The translations under genes and the position numbers were made by a program. Below, piece after piece: positions 11,381 through 20,798 of a DNA stretch of 64,000 bases (position 1 is its first letter; each line of letters starts with the position of its first letter). The stretch is taken from NCBI GenBank assembly GCA_036365455.1, contig JAWQUS010000023.1, positions 9,858,001 through 9,922,000 on the forward strand, read 5' to 3'. Below the pieces are notes generated by a model. The model was given only the letters and a program-made list of their open reading frames with translations. It ran no database searches and was not told the origin of the DNA. The DNA is from Macrosoma leucophasiata. Taxonomy: Eukaryota; Arthropoda; Insecta; Lepidoptera; Hedylidae.

Positions 11381-11725
11381 TGATGAAAATAACAAAATAA
11401 TTGCGAAATAATATAAAACAAAACAAATAATATAAAACATGTGTTAATGCGAAATAATATAAAACAAAAATAATTGCGAATTAGCTTTTCCCATTTCGCA
11501 GAATTTCACAATTTCATTTAATTTCCGAAATGTTAATACAGCATTAGCATGTTATTAGTTAATGCGAATGCTAATTAATCCATTACTATTTAACAACCTT
11601 CAATGCTTTTATGCATCATCTCACTTTGACTTTGGAAAATTTGTTAAAGTATCGGTTAACCTGAGGTCGCAGGTTCGATTCCTGCCAGAACAGAAATTTT
11701 TTGTTCCATTTTTTCATTGTGTTAT
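11381..11725 (+). repeat. S4-like debris with tRNA B box
   Basis: The body words GCGAAATAATATAAAAC and TGTTAATGCGAAATAATA occur several times (11400-11480), as in S4. At about 11660-11700 GGTCGCAGGTTCGATTCCTGCC is a good T-arm/B box. No complete tRNA fold can be drawn. Confidence 0.5.
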
Positions 11726-11965
11726 CACGAAAAATAATACTTATTAACGTATTATTTTTATTACGATGGTTGCATTGTTAAAGGATGTCATAACTTTAGC
11801 TGCTCACTGTAGCAGACCGAGCTGCGCCGGTTAAATGTTAGAGTTAACCTCAATTGTCTGTCAGATAGAAAGGAAATCTGTCAAAACTGACAACTTTAAG
11901 TATGACAAAAATACGCTGGTGCAACGCATTTCGCAGTCACGGCCAAAGTAGATGTTAGTGTTATT

Positions 11966-12530
11966 GTTAAATTTGACTAAAACCATAACTTAACAAATGC
12001 ATGCATTCAAGCATAGGTATATATGCAAACGCCCACGATTCGCCGGTTTCGTTTTGGCCCATGTAACAGGTGGCGAGCCTGTTGTCATCTCCTGGCACAT
12101 TACCAATCATCGAGGTTTTTTTAATGTAATGGAAGTGGCAAACAGACATGCAGTTCACATTGGTGTTAAGTTATGACTGCAGCCTATAGACACCCACTTA
12201 AAGACCAAGGTCAAAATGCAAATGCGTTACCACTCGTGAGGCCTAAGGTGTTATGCCTCTGTGCCGAAAATTACAGGGCCGTACATTACTACCTTTAGAT
12301 ATACAGATAGTGCTGAACACTACCATTTGGCGGCAAGTATATTAGGTAATGCGGTGGTGCCTCCGCCCGCGAGCTCCGTCACTGGAGTCAAATGGAAAAA
12401 TATCCACCAAATGGAAAAATCCTAATTATCTCTAATAATCCCCTTCCCGGGACGAATCGGGATCGAACCCAGGACCCCAGCGTAGTAGTAGTGGCCTGCT
12501 GCCACTAGGCTACTGAGTTGTTAGGTTCAT
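11966..12530 (-). repeat. S3 SINE, split by an S1 insertion
   Basis: The antisense tail half (CGATTCGCCGGTTTCG, GGTGGCGAGCCTGTTG) lies at 11966-12114 and the antisense head half (GGGATCGAACCCAGGACC, CTGCCACTAGGCTACTGAG) at 12395-12530. An S1 copy occupies the gap, so S1 moved in later. Confidence 0.75.
12115..12378 (-). repeat. S1 SINE nested in S3
   Basis: The antisense S1 reads from a T-run and TAATGTAATGGAAGTGGC to ACACTACCATTTGGCGGC and GTAATGCGGTGGTGCC. Near full length. Confidence 0.8.
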
Positions 12531-12768
12531 TCCTCCAAATCCTAGGATTTTTTCTTAGGATAAAACCAAAAATAACTTAAAATTAAATGAGGCATGGTCC
12601 TGAAACGAATATAATCGTCCTGCCATCTGTGGTTCAGTAGCATAACTAATGCCTTTATAGTTATATCTGCAGCTGGCTCTGGTACCATCAAGCGATGAGA
12701 GATGTCAGTGTTAACAATATTAATTTCTGACATTGACATTGACTGACATTGCATTTTGATATCACTCA

Positions 12769-13551
12769 GGGCGCGTTCTACAAAACGTCCGCAACGATTG
12801 TATTGTAACTGTATCGTTCCACATAAGGCCCCGTGGTCGTAAGCGATCGTTCGACGTCATCATAGAGCAACACCGGAGGGGAGTAGGATAATATGCAGGC
12901 TTTCCCCTCTGTCAAAGTACAAGCCCAAATTGACCTATACATGTCGCTTAGAAGTTTAAATGTGTGCGTGACATTGTTTCTGTATTTTGTTAAAGTCAAG
13001 GTGTGAGTTTCGTAGTAATACACTTTGATAGAATTTCATAGGTTTTGTTATCCTTTGCTATCTAAAGTTTTTAGTTTAAAAATGGACAGTGCTATGGCGT
13101 CATGTAATAATTTTAACGGTCGTGATCGCGGTCGTTGCCATCAATTATTTTAATAATTTTGATTGAACGATTTTACTCTCCTACATAGAGACAATCGGTT
13201 ATTACATCATTGGTCTGTATAAATTTTAAAGAAAACCCTTCAGGATACAGAATCTGAATGTATTATGCTTTGCTGATCTATGGAGTAATTTTCATGTTAA
13301 AAAGTACACCTCTGCACTTATTAACTTAGCATTACAAAATCTTATTTGTTAGAATTTTGGTGAAAGCGTATTCCGACGCACCAACATTTTATAGGCGAAG
13401 TGGGCGCGATACGGTCGTGAACTGACGTGAACAGTGTCGTCATCTACTTATCTATGATGAGGTCGAACTTACGCTCGCGAGGACCACGTGCCTTATGTGA
13501 AACGATGAAGAGGGCATTACAACCGTTGCGGTAGTTAAATGGAACGCGCCC
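12769..13551. mobile_element. 783-bp element with GGGCGCGTTC inverted ends
   Basis: The left end GGGCGCGTTCTACAAAACGT and the inverse of the right end (GGGCGCGTTCCATTTAACTA) agree at 27 of the first 34 positions, including the inner block CCGCAACG. No open frame with a transposase signature lies between them, so it is a non-autonomous element or an eroded deletion derivative. I see no clear target duplication, so the outer limits could move by a few bases. It ends about 300 bp upstream of the PPR-like gene start. Confidence 0.7.
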
Positions 13552-13561
13552 AATAGTTGAC

Positions 13562-13857
13562 AGTCATGACATAACAATTTGACAAATGACAACATTTTTC
13601 TGCGGGTGAATGACACCGTGACACATTGAATTGAAACAATACATTTTATTGTTATGTTTAAAAAAATGATTATTAAATTAAATAGTTCTTCATAAATTTG
13701 CTTATCCGTGTATGTTTAATTATCGATCGAATTTAATTTTTCCACGAAATGACGGGTAATATTTCACACATAACCTTTAAGGTCATATATACGCAAATAG
13801 CCGGTGCGTTGCCTGTGCAGTGTATTTAAATGATTATAAACAAGATTATTTCTCAAA
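13562..13857 (+). promoter_or_regulatory. Probable promoter and 5' UTR of PPR-like gene
   Basis: No repeat is seen in this segment before the ATG. It holds TTATCGATCG at about 13719, close to the DRE core TATCGATA bound by DREF in insect housekeeping promoters, but imperfect. The start codon context is CTCAAAATG, good for insects. No TATA box at a defined distance is evident. The transcription start is not determinable. Confidence 0.35.
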
Positions 13858-14657
13858 ATGCAGCATCTCAAACCTTTAAACTATCCTCGGTTACTGTGCC
13901 AAGTTGAGAAGCTACTGAGAAGACTGCCAAGTATCTCCTGTTATTACGCCACAAGTGTTGACGCAATCGATGTTTTAACTTACGAATTATTGCAAAAACA
14001 TAGAACAAGAGCAAGAAATCTAGCAGTATATGGCATTAGCTTGAGATATTTCATGGATTTTGAAGGTAACAAGCCCATTGATGTATCTAACATGTCTCCC
14101 GAAGAAATTGACAAATGCGTCCTGGACCTGCTGTCTAAAAGCAAAGATAAAGACATAGAACATGTCGTCACTTATTGCTGTGATAATAAAGTGTTTTTAC
14201 AAGAGAACACTGTCAAAAAAATGTTTAGGAACTACAGTATTACGGGTAAAGCTGACACGGTCATTTTATTACAAAATTACACATCAAAAGTTGATCCGTA
14301 TTTGCACAGGCGTAATGGTGAATTCTTGCATTATTTGGCCAAAGCTCAATGTATGAAAGGCAACTCTGAAAAAGGCCTTACAATTTTAAAGCAATGCTAT
14401 AGTAAATATAATGGATTGAGGAGTTTTTATAGGATAATTTTTAGAGAATTAATTCATGATTCTGTATTGAATAGGTCGGAAGCATCATTGGTGATATTTA
14501 AAAAGTATGTTTTGGAATTTAGCGAGAGATGGAAGGATCATTATCCCTTGGTGTGCTTATGGCACATCTGCTGGTCTAGTACCTGGTTTTCTGACCAAAT
14601 GTTGGCTAATGAACTTCTGGAATCATCTGTGATACTGCAATGCATTGTTCAAGAAAA
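13858..14657 (+). CDS. PPR-like gene, exon 1
   Basis: 800 bases: 266 codons plus two bases. The donor at 14658 reads GTAAGG. The ATG has an A at -3 and is the first Met of the targeting-type N-terminus; the frame runs straight through the donor to a stop four bases later, as expected for intron read-in. Confidence 0.85.
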
Positions 14658-17600
14658 GTAAGGAAAATTTGTTCGATAATTACTTTTTTTAAAATAATAA
14701 TTTAAGTATTAGAAATATTTCAATGTTTGTAAGTCGAAAATATACATGTAAGTATGTATCTTCACTCCAAGTCCCTCATGGGCTAGGCAGAGAGTGTGGA
14801 GCACTAGATATCCCAGTCCTGACACAGAAGAAGCAAGGGAGGTCTTGCTTCTTCTACATTGATGATCAATGTAGAAGAAGCTCTTCATACATGCACGACA
14901 ATTCCTAAGACTTTTGACCCCACCCTCAGACCGTATGCGACTCATTTGGTCATGGTAGGTCAGTCTTGGTCTTCCAGAGCCTCTGTAAGCATATAGAAAT
15001 ATAATAACTACCACAGTAGTCTAGTTTTATGCATGTCATGCATTTACCTCTGCCTGCCCCTTTCGGGGAATATATTAGTGTGCTTACATTTTCTTTGATG
15101 ACCTGGTTAGTCCAGCGCTGTGAGATGACAGTGTGATTCGAAGGGTCGAATCCCCGCACAAGGACAAATATTTGTATGGCCTACAGATATTTGTTTCGGG
15201 TCTGGGTGTTTGTGTATGTGTTGTATGTGTACAACGGCACCCACGACACAGGTTTATACCTACTGTGGGGCTGTGAGTGTAAGCGTATTTTATTTATTAT
15301 TTATTTATTTATTTACTTTATATCAAAAATAATGTAGATTTCAAAGGTTTCTTTTACCAGGCACCTTAAAAACATAAGTAACAAGTTTTTTAATGCAACA
15401 ATTTGCATTAAAAAACTTGTTACCTTTCAATAAAGGTCGTCCAAAATTCATGATTTTACACAGCCTTGAGATATATTATGTATATATATCAAAATTCTCA
15501 ATGCACATACATTGCTATTCTTGAGTGCTGTATTCAATAAAATGTTGGTTATTGAATACACATTTTTTCTTGAAAGTACAGTTTGTCACCTGTAAACATG
15601 TTCATATAAACCATAGATTTCAATCTGCCATGCCTGAGGCCCTCTCATACTGTGTTTCCAATTATGCTGCCATCTTATCTTTTTTTTTTAAATATGCATC
15701 CCCACTTTAGGTATAAACCTGTGTTGTGGGTGTCATTGTACACATATAACACATACACAAACACCCAGACCCAAAACAAATATCTGTAGGCCATACAAAC
15801 ATTTGTCCCGGTGCAGGGATCGAACCCGCGACCCTTCCAATCAAACTGTCATCTCACACCACTGGACAAACCGGGTCATCCAAGTTGTCATTAAAAAGAC
15901 AGACTGTTGAATATGGTGATTACGGATTACATACATGCTCTTTGTGTATGAGCCTGCAGGAGGGTTAAGAATTAAGTGTTAACCAAATCTATTTGCCGCC
16001 AAATGGTAGTGTTCAGCACTATCGTGTTCCGGTTAGATGGCAATGTATGGTCCCGTAATACCTATCACAGAGACATAAAAGCTAAGATCTCAGGGATGGC
16101 AATACATCTGCATTTGGCATTTGCAAAATTGTGCCAACAATATCACACCATATATCTACATATCCACCATATATGCAGATAAATGGTGTCTATGGACTGC
16201 AGTCATCACTTAACATCAATGTGCACTGCATGGTCGTTTGCCACATACATAACATAAAATATTTTGTTGTAATTATAAAGAGGAAACATTAGTGTTTTTG
16301 CATGTATGTTTGTGATGTTTTCACATGAAAACTACTGGACTGATTTAATAAATACTTTCACCATTAGGAAGCTTTACCATATGTTTATTTACATTTTTCA
16401 GGGCTACAGTGTTCTCGGTGAGCATCTTAAAGGAATACAACGACGATGCAGTAGTTCGTCTATTACAGATATTACTGAAATACAAGATGATATCTGAATA
16501 CTCGGGAGTGCTGCAGATACTTTTCAACTACAAATGTCAGTATAAAAAATAATTTTAAAGTATGTGTTTTCACGCCAAGTCCGTAACGGGGTAGGCAGAG
16601 AGTGTGGAGCGGCAGATATCCCGCACACTTCCCGTGCCTCAGCTTCATTCATAATTCAAACGGCATACATACACGCCGATTCCTAAGACTTTTGACTCCA
16701 CCATCAGACAGTACTCGACCTATTTGTTTTTGGTAGGTCAGTCTTGGTCTTTCTTGGCCTCTGCAGCCATCCACATGCGCATTGTATATCTGTTGAGTCA
16801 TTCGCTCATTCGACATTTTTTCTATATGCCCGAACCATCGGAGCATGCCTTTTTTCATTTTTACACCAATACTCTCATTCACACCAAGCCTTTTTCTTAC
16901 ATCTTCTTTACGAACGCGATCGGTGAGCGATACACCGCAGATCTTGGGCAGATCTCATCTCGACCGTCATTTACTTTCATGCTCTTTCCTCATTCCCAGC
17001 TCTCGCTTCCGTATAATTTTAAGGTTTTAGCTATTATGAAGAACACTGCTACTAGACTTGTGATCCTGAGTTAAATTCTAGATCAGGTAATATTCGGGTT
17101 TGGTTATGTTTTAACCAACAACAAGCCTGCAGTTCAAATGGACGATAAAAGCAAACTGCAGCCTATTATGCATCTACACAACAACCAGAGGGCAGAATGT
17201 AGATGCGTTGACATCTGGGTCTACAGTTGCTTTGCCTCTGTTATAGAAATTACAGGGCCATACATTACCATCTACCCAACCGGAATAAGACAGACTGACA
17301 GTGCTACAACACTACCATTTGGCGACAGATAGATTAGGTAATGTCTACGCTACCGCTACCAGTTCCAACAGTGAAACTCTCACGAGAAAGAACTCTACTT
17401 ATAATCTAATTGAATAAATCCGAGATGCATAAAACACCCAATGAGGCTGTTGATCAAATTCAATCAGTTCAAGTTTTTGTCAAAAACATAATTGCTTAAG
17501 ACCATTAATTAACTCATGTATTGACACAAGATAATACTGATTAAACAATACAGATTGGTGAAGGACAGTTTACAAAGCTAATCTAATGTCCTAATTGTTA

Positions 17601-18614
17601 ATGACTCCTACTTTTTGACCTGTTTGCCAACGTTATCACGATGTGGCCTTGCGTTGTTGTGGTTTTGAAGTTAGTATGTTGCTCTAAATAATCGGTAGCT
17701 GATGAATAATTGCTGGTGGTAGAGGCAGCAATGAAGCAACTTAGTAGTATCAGTAGTGGAGCTAGAGACCTATGTTGGCATCAACGTAATGCCCAGCAAA
17801 CGATCGGTCGTCGCTTTTACGGAATTGCTACCTAGGAGTACCGCCTTCCGGGACAATACTGGTTAAGAGGTGAAAATGGGCCTTTAGTTCGCTCAATGGT
17901 CAAAGAATACTGCTGCCGAATTACCTATCCAGTAGGAATATAGAGCTCACTGCAGTGACACATGGTGCTGCTTGAATCCACGATGACCGTCCAGTTCGTT
18001 AGCGAAGGGTCTATTCGATCACGAGCAAGCCTCGTGATTTATTATCCTATTTTAATAATTATTGCTATGCAGATCGAATCAATAATGAACAAATCCGCAT
18101 AAGAACCAAAGTAGCCGACATAACAACACGAATAGTGAAACTCAAGTGGCAGTAGGCAGGGAACTTAGCGCGAAGAACCAGCCGTTTGAGTAATAGTTCT
18201 CAAGTGGTGACGGAGTACAAAGCGTGGGCAGGCCCACCAAGAGAAGTAGGTACCGACGACCTTGTGAAAGTCGCGGGCAATCGCTGTATGAGGATGGCCC
18301 AGGGTTGTTCATTGTGTGAGGATGGTCCAGGGGTATATTAGCGTTTATCCAGCAAGGGTCTTCTTTGGCAAAAATTGCGGTGATTATGTTGAATAATTAT
18401 TGCGAGATTTTTACCTTTTTCTCTTCTTTTTTCAGTGAGGATGAGAGATTTGCGGGGCTGTACTGAAATCATCCGTAACTGTCAAGTATTAGGAATATCG
18501 TTGCCAGCACACCAAGAAGGAAAATATATTAATATGCTGATCGATCGTACACCAGCAAGCGATAAAGAAAACCAGAAGACTCCGATATCCAAAGACTTCA
18601 AATTTAAATTTTGA
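13858..18614 (+). CDS. Unassigned PPR-like, probably mitochondrial protein (3 exons)
   Basis: Exons 13858-14657, 16402-16535 and 18436-18614 join to a 370-residue protein. Seen: the N-terminus (MQHLKPLNYPRLLCQVEKLL, then RRLPSISCYYATS) is basic, rich in Leu/Ser and nearly free of acid, as in mitochondrial targeting peptides. The rest is helical. Residues about 160-195 (a FLHYLAKAQCMKGNSEKGL segment) and the exon 2/3 junction (VLQILFNYK, then LRMRDLRGCTEIIRNCQVLG) fit the 35-residue pentatricopeptide pattern of paired helices. Family knowledge: such proteins usually bind organelle RNA. Inferred: a mitochondrial RNA metabolism role. Introns are phase 2 then phase 1; the exon 3 join is supported because it completes a PPR-like repeat. 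The C-terminus is Lys-rich. Alternatives: reading past the exon 2 donor stops at 16552 (316 residues). Family not recognised; TPR-like is possible. Confidence 0.78.
14755..15000 (-). pseudogene. L1 RTE-like LINE 3' fragment
   Basis: Antisense frames contain GRPRLTYHDQ and GGVKSLRNCRACM, the recurrent C-terminal words of L1 copies at 24120, 26205 and 40570. Broken by an inserted hairpin (14848-14880). It lies in intron 1 of the PPR-like gene. Confidence 0.7.
14848..14880. repeat. Perfect 16-bp hairpin inside L1 fragment
   Basis: CTTCTTCTACATTGAT is exactly inverted after a single G. The near-zero loop suggests a local inverted duplication rather than an RNA signal. Confidence 0.8.
15095..15300 (+). 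repeat. S2 SINE in intron 1
   Basis: A box region GACCTGGTTAGTCCAGCGC, a shortened B box region, the conserved body and a TATTTATTTATTTATTT tail after GTAAGCGTATT. Confidence 0.85.
15378..15423. repeat. Perfect 21-bp hairpin, 4-nt loop, in intron 1
   Basis: The arm at 15378-15398 begins GTAACAAGTTTTTTAATGCA and is exactly inverted at 15403-15423 around CAAT. Confidence 0.85.
15706..15893 (-). repeat. S2 SINE, antisense, in intron 1
   Basis: The antisense body (AAATATCTGTAGGCC) and the B box inverse GGGATCGAACCCGCGACCC are followed by CCACTGGACAAACCGGGTC, the inverse of the head. It lies about 400 bases from the forward S2 copy, so the pair could base-pair in the pre-mRNA. Confidence 0.85.
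15985..16255 (+). repeat. S1 SINE in intron 1
   Basis: CCGCCAAATGGTAGTGTTCA through GTGTTCCGGTTAGATGGC and ACTTAACATCAATGTGC to CACATACATAACATAAAA. Internally rearranged around 16120-16190. Confidence 0.75.
16270..16375 (+). repeat. Fragment of a TATAAAGAGG-type repeat
   Basis: TTATAAAGAGGAAACATTAG then AACTACTGGACTGATTT resembles the start of the longer copy at 20038-20310. Confidence 0.55.
16402..16535 (+). CDS. PPR-like gene, exon 2
   Basis: The acceptor TTTTTCAG ends at 16401. The first base completes the Lys codon split by intron 1; the frame then reads ATVFSVSILKEYNDDAVVRL and onward. The preferred donor is GTCAGT at 16536 (phase 1). A competing GTATAA donor at 16540 would give a ten-codon ending in exon 3. 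Confidence 0.8.
16563..16930 (-). pseudogene. L1 RTE-like LINE 3' fragment in intron 2
   Basis: The antisense frame reads MKKGMLRWFGHIEKMSNERM, then a GGVKSLRNRR block, matching the C-terminal region of LINE reverse transcriptase ORFs (LRWFGHxxRM motif). The 3' end at 16563 reads CACGCCAAGTCCGTAACGGG. It carries stops and a frame break near 16655. Confidence 0.75.
17125..17345 (-). repeat. S1 SINE in intron 2
   Basis: Decayed antisense copy: AAACTGCAGCCTATTATGCA to CACTACCATTTGGCGAC and GATTAGGTAATG. Confidence 0.7.
17346..18189. other. Intron 2, no element recognised
   Basis: It includes a short TCACGAG/CTCGTGA hairpin near 18019-18037 and no coding signal. Confidence 0.35.
18190..18340 (+). 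pseudogene. RTE-like LINE C-terminal remnant
   Basis: The forward frame contains EYKAWAGPPREVGTDDLVKV then AGNRCMRMAQ, the RTE-type C-terminal pattern (RWTDDLxKxAGxxWMRxAQDR) with the Trp codons changed. Dead fragment inside intron 2. Confidence 0.65.
18436..18614 (+). CDS. PPR-like gene, exon 3 (terminal)
   Basis: The acceptor follows a long pyrimidine tract (CTTCTTTTTTCAG, ending 18435). Two bases complete a Leu codon, then 58 codons to TGA at 18612-18614. Ending is charged and Lys-rich (SKDFKFKF). Downstream there is no AATAAA within 100 bases; the variant AATATA lies at 18687-18692. Confidence 0.72.
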
Positions 18615-18884
18615 CGTATTGGATGCAGTTTTCAAACGGATTTGTAATTTATACATAAAATGTGTACATATTAGTAGAGAAAGATAAATATATTTATTTA
18701 CTTGCTGGTAACATCAGTATTTTTATCTGTGGCATGAACCAAAAATGGGTACTTTGTAGGTAAAATACAAAAGTTCATTTCGATTCGCGTGACCTAAGTA
18801 GCCGTAATAACTATCAGAGAGGTATAACAACTTAATCTTGTGAGATGGGTCAAAACGATACTGGCGACTCGGTACATCTAATGC

Positions 18885-19165
18885 CTTTTTTATGTAAGGA
18901 AGATGGCAAACAAATATGCAGCTCACATTGATGTTAAGTCATGACTGCAGCCTAAAGACATCTACACAAAAACTAGAGGTCAAAATGCAAATGCGTTGCC
19001 ATTTACTATCACACACACTATCATTGAGACCTAAGGTGTTATGTCTCTTTGATAGATATTACGGGGCCATACATTACCATCTTACCGGAACACGATAGTG
19101 CACTACTATTTGACGCCAGATACCTAGATTATGGTGTAATGTGGTGGCCTACGCATTCGCACATG
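18885..19165 (-). repeat. S1 SINE
   Basis: Near full-length antisense copy from TTTTTTATGTAAGGAAG to GGTGTAATGTGGTGGCCTACG. Confidence 0.8.
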
Positions 19166-19239
19166 AACTCTACCACCATTAAAAAAATCACGCACCTCTG
19201 TCTACGCATTCGGAGAATTCACTCTTGAAGTTACTTGAG

Positions 19240-19602
19240 TTTTTTTTTAAATGTTATGTCATCGCTTTTACGCATTTTGCCAATGTCAAGTAAAACGTTA
19301 TTTCGTATTCGTTATAAGCAGCGTAAAAGTCAGAGTCAATCAGGCAATTTATCAGTCCGTCAGTCAGAGTCACAGTAATTCGAGTAAAGAGATGGCTACT
19401 TTCCCAGAACATTTACAATGAAGTTTTGGAGGCAACCCAAAAGGACATGTTTATACACGAGCACTGTAATAAGCCTATATCAAATAAAATGCCACCAACT
19501 TTTTTTAATGTAACTCAAAGATACACCAAGAAAATGAAATAAAATAAGAGCACCACACGCATCTTTCAAGCTTCCCGCCAAAAACCTTCGATAGTTGAGT
19601 TG
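19240..19602 (-). repeat. R5 dispersed repeat
   Basis: Antisense of the repeat at 46775-47250 and 62700-63095: TTACGCATTTTGCCAATGTC, AAAATGCCACCAAC and the end AAGCTTCCCGCCAAAAACC. Class unknown. Confidence 0.7.
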
Positions 19603-19622
19603 CATATCATTAGGCCCTGTTA

Positions 19623-19836
19623 GGGCGTTTGTGCACTACAAGGAATGTTACTGTCCGGCATTCTAATTTTTTACTGTCCGGTGAAGCATAAAGAAATGCT
19701 GAAATGGAAAAAGTGAAATTTCGGACAGTAAAATTACGTATAGTGCACAAGCTAGTATTTAGATTAATGGCGTAACACCGAACCGTAAAAAGTCAGAATG
19801 CCGGACAGTAAAATTCCTTGTAGTGCACAAAGGCCC
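19623..19836. mobile_element. PIF/Harbinger-like MITE
   Basis: A 214-bp element flanked by TTA on both sides (19620-19622, 19837-19839). The 42-base terminal inverted repeats begin GGGCGTTTGTGCACTACAAG (left) and GGGCCTTTGTGCACTACAAG (right, inverted), with two differences over 42. A third partial copy of the end lies inside (about 19733-19765). A TTA target site with GGGC-type ends fits PIF/Harbinger MITEs. Non-coding. Confidence 0.85.
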
Positions 19837-20037
19837 TTATTTCTTGTTAATTGCTCATAATATACCCGCGTGATGTAACATGGAATAAATATATATTTAT
19901 AGATATTGTTTACAGGTCAATCTTATGAAGTACACGATTATTACATAAGTCCATGTCTCCTATTTACGTACATTGTATCATAGAATACATAAAACAGTGT
20001 TAAAATGTTATTTGTCGAAAGATTGTTTATCTACAGT

Positions 20038-20310
20038 ACACTAATATTATAAAGAGGCAAACTTTGTTTGTTTGGTTGTATTAAATAGGCTCAAAAACTA
20101 CTGGACCGATTTTAAAAATTTTTCACCGTTCGAAAGCTATATTATCCACGAGAGTTTCCGTAAGATATTTGGGTTTTTCGGACGCAAGGTCCACAAGGAC
20201 ACAAAGCCCATTTATCGAGGAAGGCTTTAGGCTATATAACATCACGCAAAGACGAATAGGAGAGGGTAGGCAACATTGCACCCGCGCGAAGCCGGGGTGG
20301 GCCGCTAGTG
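20038..20310 (+). repeat. TATAAAGAGG-type dispersed repeat
   Basis: It begins CACTAATATTATAAAGAGGC, has CAAAAACTACTGGACCGATT and TATCACGCAAAGACG-like words and ends CGGGGTGGGCCGCTAGT. A commonly seen insect repeat layout; class not determined. Confidence 0.55.
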
Positions 20311-20331
20311 TTACATAAATAACTAGGTTAT

Positions 20332-20592
20332 CCCTATAGCTCTACTGGTAGAGTTCCAGTGTAGGAGTTCGAGGGCGTAGGCACCACCGCATTATCTAAT
20401 CAATTCGCCGTTAAATGGTAGATAGTGTTCAGCACTATCGTGTTCCAGTTAGATGATAATGTACAGCCCCGTAATAACTTATCACAGAGACATCAACTAA
20501 GGTCTCAGGGGTGGCAACGCATCTGCAGTCATCACTTAACATCAATGTGAACTGCATGCTTGTTTGTCACCTTTCCTACATATAAAAAAGGT
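20332..20592 (+). repeat. S1 SINE with visible tRNA-like head
   Basis: The head reads TAGCTCTACTGGTAGAG (A box-like) and GGAGTTCGAGGG (B box-like), then the usual S1 body and the end TACATATAAAAAAGG. This copy defines S1 orientation. Confidence 0.8.
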
Positions 20593-20635
20593 TTTCCTTC
20601 CGTGCAAATGAAACAAAAATAATACAAACCTTAAT

Positions 20636-20641
20636 TTTATT
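20636..20641 (-). terminator. Poly(A) signal of SLC46-like gene
   Basis: AATAAA on the minus strand (within CTCAATAAAATTAAGG), 73 bases past the TAG stop. Confidence 0.75.
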
Positions 20642-20713
20642 GAGATTTTGTGGTAGGTACATAATAGGAATCATTTTAAACTTAACAATAAATACATAAT
20701 ATAATACATTAAA

Positions 20714-20798
20714 CTAAAACCGAGTAATTTCGTTTTCCTTGGGCTTATTCTCCGGGGCACCATCTTCTTTCTCTTTTCTTCTCAAACTGAATATGGTT
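20714..20798 (-). CDS. SLC46-like terminal exon D
   Basis: The acceptor TTTTCTTTTCCAG leads into TIFSLRRKEKEDGAPENKPK and a TAG at 20714-20716: a short cytoplasmic charged tail. The phase match, stop and nearby AATAAA support it although this tail is not conserved in the family. Confidence 0.82.

Noticed and set aside
16402..16552. Exon 2 as the terminal exon of the PPR-like gene (TAA at 16552)
   Set aside because: Possible but less likely: exon 3 has a strong acceptor, joins in phase and completes a PPR-like repeat. Kept as an alternative isoform.
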